Origin: Paracoccaceae bacterium | GTDB lineage: Bacteria > Pseudomonadota > Alphaproteobacteria > Rhodobacterales > Rhodobacteraceae | DNA length: 16,921 nt | Direction: 5' to 3' | NCBI GenBank assembly: GCA_003561595.1 | Contig: PWWF01000377.1 | Coordinates: forward strand, 1 to 16,921 | Part shown: piece after piece, positions 14,592 to 16,921 of the stretch | Layout: each line of letters begins with the position of its first letter | How positions within the stretch are numbered: position 1 is the first letter of the stretch | Translations under genes and position numbers: made by a program | Notes under the pieces: model-generated | What the model was told of the DNA's origin: nothing | Database searches by the model: none | Seen by the model: only the letters and a program-made list of their open reading frames with translations

Positions 14592-15184
14592 GCTTGCCCC
14601 GTTTCTACCCCATATTCGGGTCCGTTGACTGGCTGGAACGCGCGTTGCCCCTGGGCGTGAAGCTGGTGCAACTGCGCATCAAGGACCGTGACGCGGACGC
14701 GCTGCGGCTGGATATCCGCGCGGGCCTTGCGCTGGCGCGGGCGCATGGCGCGGCGCTGGTGGTGAATGACCATTGGCAGATCGCGATTGAAGAAGGGGCC
14801 GACTGGCTGCATCTGGGGCAGGAGGATCTGGACGCGGCCGATCTGCCCGCCATCCGCCGCGCCGGGCTGCGGCTGGGCATCTCCACCCATGACCATGCGG
14901 AACTTGATCGCGCACTGGCGCTCGCGCCCGATTATGTCGCGCTTGGGCCCGTCTATCCGACGATCCTGAAGGCGATGAAATGGCACGAGCAGGGGCTGGA
15001 GCGCGTGACCGAGTGGAAGCGGCTGGTGGGGGATATTCCCCTCTGCGCCATTGGCGGGATGAGTGTCGAGCGCGCGCCCGGCGCATTTGAGGCCGGAGCC
15101 GATTTCGTCGCGGCGGTCACGGATATCACGATGAACCCCGACCCCGAGGCGCGGATGCGCGACTGGCTGCGGGTCTGCGCATGA
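14588..15184 (+). CDS. thiE: Thiamine phosphate synthase
   Basis: Joins HMP-PP and thiazole phosphate to give thiamine phosphate. 198 aa, slightly short for ThiE. Seen: LVQLRIKD (26-33, family QLR.K); VVND (58-61); [10 protein letters not shown] (72-81); [10 protein letters not shown] (116-125) followed by Lys128; and CAIGGM (153-158), the phosphate-binding loop. A TIM-barrel length is kept. GTG start overlaps the thiG stop (GTGA), and its own stop overlaps the thiF start (ATGA), so translation of thiG, thiE and thiF is probably coupled. The motifs are those of the alternative ThiE/TenI group, but TenI is excluded by the position between thiG and thiF and by the QLR.K and HLGQED motifs. Confidence 0.9.
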   Translation: MSLPRFYPIFGSVDWLERALPLGVKLVQLRIKDRDADALRLDIRAGLALARAHGAALVVNDHWQIAIEEGADWLHLGQEDLDAADLPAIRRAGLRLGISTHDHAELDRALALAPDYVALGPVYPTILKAMKWHEQGLERVTEWKRLVGDIPLCAIGGMSVERAPGAFEAGADFVAAVTDITMNPDPEARMRDWLRVCA

Positions 15185-16134
15185 CCCGCTATGACCGCCA
15201 GACCGTGCTGCCGGAAATCGGCGCGCAGGGGCAGGCGCGGCTGACGCGCGCGCATGTGCTTGTGGTGGGCGCCGGGGGGCTGGGTGTGCCGCTGCTGCAG
15301 TATCTGGCAGGCGCGGGCGTGGGGCAGATCACGCTGGTCGATGGCGATGTGGTCGCGGAACACAACCTGCATCGCCAGCCGCTCTACCGCATGGACCAGA
15401 TTGGCCAGCCAAAGGCGCAGGCCGCAGCCCGCGCGCTGGGGGCGCTGAACCCGGATGTGGCGGTTACGCCTGTCACGCATATGCTCGACCCGGCCAATGC
15501 GCCCGCGCTGGTCGCCGCCGCTGATATCGTGCTTGATTGCGCCGACACGTTCGCCGCCAGCCTGACGCTGTCGGATATCTGCCACGCACAGGGCAAGGCA
15601 CTGATTACGGCATCGGCGCTGGCGCAGGCGGGCTATGTCGCTTGCTGCTGCGGCGGCGCGCCCAGCCTGCGCGCGATCTTTCCGGACCTGCCCGAACGCG
15701 GCGCCACCTGCGCGACGGCGGGCATCATGGGGCCGGTTGTGGGTGCCATCGGGGCATTGCAGGCGCAGATGGCGCTGTCGGTCCTGCTGGGGCTGGACCC
15801 GTCACCCCTTGGCCAGTTGGTCAGCCTGGATGCGCGCAACTGGCGCATGGGCGGGTTCCGGTTCGACCGGGCGCCAGAGCCCGCAGCCCCCCTGCCCTTC
15901 ATCGCCCGCAGCCATATCCGCGCGGATGACATGCTGATCGACCTGCGGGCCGAGGCCGCGCCCTTCAGCCCCCGCGCCCGGCATATCCCGCCCGAGGGGA
16001 TTGCCACGCTGGCCCCGCCCCCACGCACCCGCGTCGTGCTGGCCTGCGCCACGGGCCTGCGCGCGCAGAATGCAGGCACTGCCCTGCGCCACCGCTGGCC
16101 GGGCGAGATTGCCCTGCTGGCACTGACCGACTGA
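15181..16134 (+). CDS. thiF: ThiF-type adenylyltransferase with short C-terminal rhodanese-like domain
   Basis: Activates the ThiS C-terminus with ATP and takes part in sulfur loading. 317 aa. Seen: RYDRQ (3-7) with the ATP-contacting arginine; VVGAGGLGVPLLQYL (28-42) nucleotide loop; DGDVV and HRQPLY (64-69); LDCADT (118-123); and TCATAG (176-181) with the catalytic Cys177. The zinc-binding Cys-x-x-Cys found before the catalytic cysteine in ThiF/MoeB is Ser162/Ala165 here, and the second pair is also missing. Residues from about 245 hold a rhodanese-like tail: MLIDLR, RARHIP, then VVLACATGLRAQNAG with Cys289 at the start of a six-residue active loop. Such fusions (MoeZ/MoeBR type) exist, but this tail, about 73 residues, is short. 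It overlaps thiE by 4 bases. MoeB is the alternative, made unlikely by context. Confidence 0.9.
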   Translation: MTRYDRQTVLPEIGAQGQARLTRAHVLVVGAGGLGVPLLQYLAGAGVGQITLVDGDVVAEHNLHRQPLYRMDQIGQPKAQAAARALGALNPDVAVTPVTHMLDPANAPALVAAADIVLDCADTFAASLTLSDICHAQGKALITASALAQAGYVACCCGGAPSLRAIFPDLPERGATCATAGIMGPVVGAIGALQAQMALSVLLGLDPSPLGQLVSLDARNWRMGGFRFDRAPEPAAPLPFIARSHIRADDMLIDLRAEAAPFSPRARHIPPEGIATLAPPPRTRVVLACATGLRAQNAGTALRHRWPGEIALLALTD

Positions 16135-16145
16135 AAGGACCGAGC

Positions 16146-16199
16146 ATGACACCACTTGCCCCTGTGCCGCCCAACCACATTGCAAAGGCTGCATCATGA
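16146..16199 (+). CDS. Possible 17-codon frame between thiF and tenA
   Basis: ATG at 16146, preceded by AAAGGA (16134-16139, spacer 6), reads MTPLAPVPPNHIAKAAS and stops at a TGA that overlaps the tenA ATG (ATGA). The ribosome site is better than those of several genes in the operon. It may be a coupling or pausing peptide (PVPP is a proline-rich stall-type sequence) or chance; tenA also has its own AAAGG 7 bases upstream. Confidence 0.3.
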   Translation: MTPLAPVPPNHIAKAAS

Positions 16200-16870
16200 G
16201 CGCGCCGGACTATGGCCGCGCCTTTGTCCGGTGGCGCGAACAGGCCCCCGAATGGCACGCCTACACCCATCATCCCTTTGTCGAAGGGCTGCGCGACGGG
16301 ACGCTGCCGCGTGAAAATTTCCTGCATTACCTGCGACAGGATTACATCTTCCTGATCAATTTCGCCCGAGGCTGGGCGCTTGCCGCCGCCAAGGCCGACA
16401 CGCTGGCCGAGATTCAGGCCGCCGCGGCCACGGTTCAGGCGCTTGCCCATGACGAAATGCCGCTGCATGTGCAGATCTGTGCACGCGAAGGGATCGATAC
16501 CGCCACGCTGGAGGCGACGGAAGAGGCCAGCGCCAATCTGGCCTATACCCGCTATGTTCTTGAAGGGGGATATTCAGGCGATTTCCTCGATCTTCTGGCC
16601 GGCTTCGCGCCCTGTGTGCTGGGATATGGCGAAATCGGGCACAGGCTGCGCGGCAGCGGCGGCCCTTATGCCGAATGGATCGATACCTATGGGGGCGACA
16701 GCTATCAGGCGCTGTGCCACGATGTCGGCACACTGATCGACAGCGCGCTGATACATCGGCTGGGGCCTGACTGGGCAGGGCTGCCGCGCGCGCATCAGCT
16801 TGCAAGTCGCTTCGCCACGGCCACGCGACTGGAGGTCGGGTTCTGGCAGATGGGGCTGGACGGGCCGTAA
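16196..16870 (+). CDS. tenA: TenA, aminopyrimidine aminohydrolase / thiaminase II
   Basis: Salvage enzyme that hydrolyses aminomethyl-pyrimidine from degraded thiamine to HMP; members can also cleave thiamine. Cytosolic, all-helical, 224 aa, the family length. Seen: HHPFVEGLRDGTLP (25-38); FLHYLRQDYIFL (42-53) with Asp49; AYTRYVLEGG (116-125); GFAPCVLGYGEIG (136-148) with the catalytic Cys140; WIDTYGGDSY (161-170); and LEVGFWQM (212-219) with Glu213, the catalytic acid. All active-site residues of TenA_C-type enzymes are present. It lies at the end of the riboswitch-controlled unit in the window; the 51 bases after it hold no gene I can call. A transporter for the pyrimidine would be the natural next gene. 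Confidence 0.94.
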   Translation: MSAPDYGRAFVRWREQAPEWHAYTHHPFVEGLRDGTLPRENFLHYLRQDYIFLINFARGWALAAAKADTLAEIQAAAATVQALAHDEMPLHVQICAREGIDTATLEATEEASANLAYTRYVLEGGYSGDFLDLLAGFAPCVLGYGEIGHRLRGSGGPYAEWIDTYGGDSYQALCHDVGTLIDSALIHRLGPDWAGLPRAHQLASRFATATRLEVGFWQMGLDGP

Positions 16871-16921
16871 CGGCGCGGGCTGGCCTTTGAGCGCCGTGCG
16901 CAGCGGCTGCTGCGCCATGGC

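Noticed and set aside
16871..16921. A possible start of the next gene at the right edge.
   Set aside because: Only 51 bases, with no ribosome site or recognisable coding start on either strand.
1..16921. Search for mobile elements, CRISPR arrays, phage genes, toxin-antitoxin pairs, tRNA or rRNA.
   Set aside because: No repeats beyond the 28-bp pair, no characteristic proteins, and uniform composition throughout.

Overview
The window looks like an ordinary, dense chromosomal stretch from a high-GC alphaproteobacterium, most probably a member of the Rhodobacteraceae. This rests on the base composition, the heterotetrameric sarcosine oxidase operon, the PAS-rich cytosolic sensor kinase, and a 28-bp AT-rich intergenic element of a kind I recall from that family. 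I see no rRNA, tRNA, CRISPR array, transposase, integrase or phage gene, and no change in composition that would suggest transfer.

Left part (1-3190), minus strand: soxB, soxD and the first 459 codons of soxA, in the usual soxB-D-A order, running off the left edge. They encode a flavin oxidase that demethylates sarcosine (or a related N-methyl amino acid) and feeds one-carbon units to folate. The SoxD lacks most of the zinc ligands known in the family. A short divergent spacer with two small inverted repeats separates soxB from a plus-strand PfkB-family sugar kinase (3191-4138).

Middle part (4139-11481): signalling and membrane genes. A very large soluble hybrid histidine kinase (GAF, six PAS domains, HisKA, HATPase, REC) is followed by a TauE/SafE-type membrane permease. 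Convergent to the permease is a second, membrane-bound histidine kinase. Neither kinase has a response regulator gene beside it. A small uncharacterised protein gene, divergent from the second kinase, ends in a clear hairpin terminator.

Right part (11482-16870), plus strand: a thiamine biosynthesis operon, preceded by a promoter candidate and a textbook TPP riboswitch. The order is thiD, thiO, thiS, thiG, thiE, thiF, (17-codon frame), tenA, with overlaps or gaps of a few bases. Together they build thiazole phosphate from glycine (ThiO route), sulfur (ThiF/ThiS) and a sugar phosphate (ThiG), phosphorylate HMP (ThiD), join the two halves (ThiE), and salvage pyrimidine from damaged thiamine (TenA). 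thiC, which makes HMP, is not in the window. ThiF is unusual: it lost the zinc cysteines and carries a shortened rhodanese-like tail with an intact active-site loop.

I did not find a clearly new biological system. The points most worth checking are the ThiF-rhodanese variant, the zinc-less SoxD, a recurring pattern of tiny frames that end in an ATGA overlap with the next gene, the shared word in front of the sugar kinase and the hybrid kinase, and the unclear start of the hybrid kinase.
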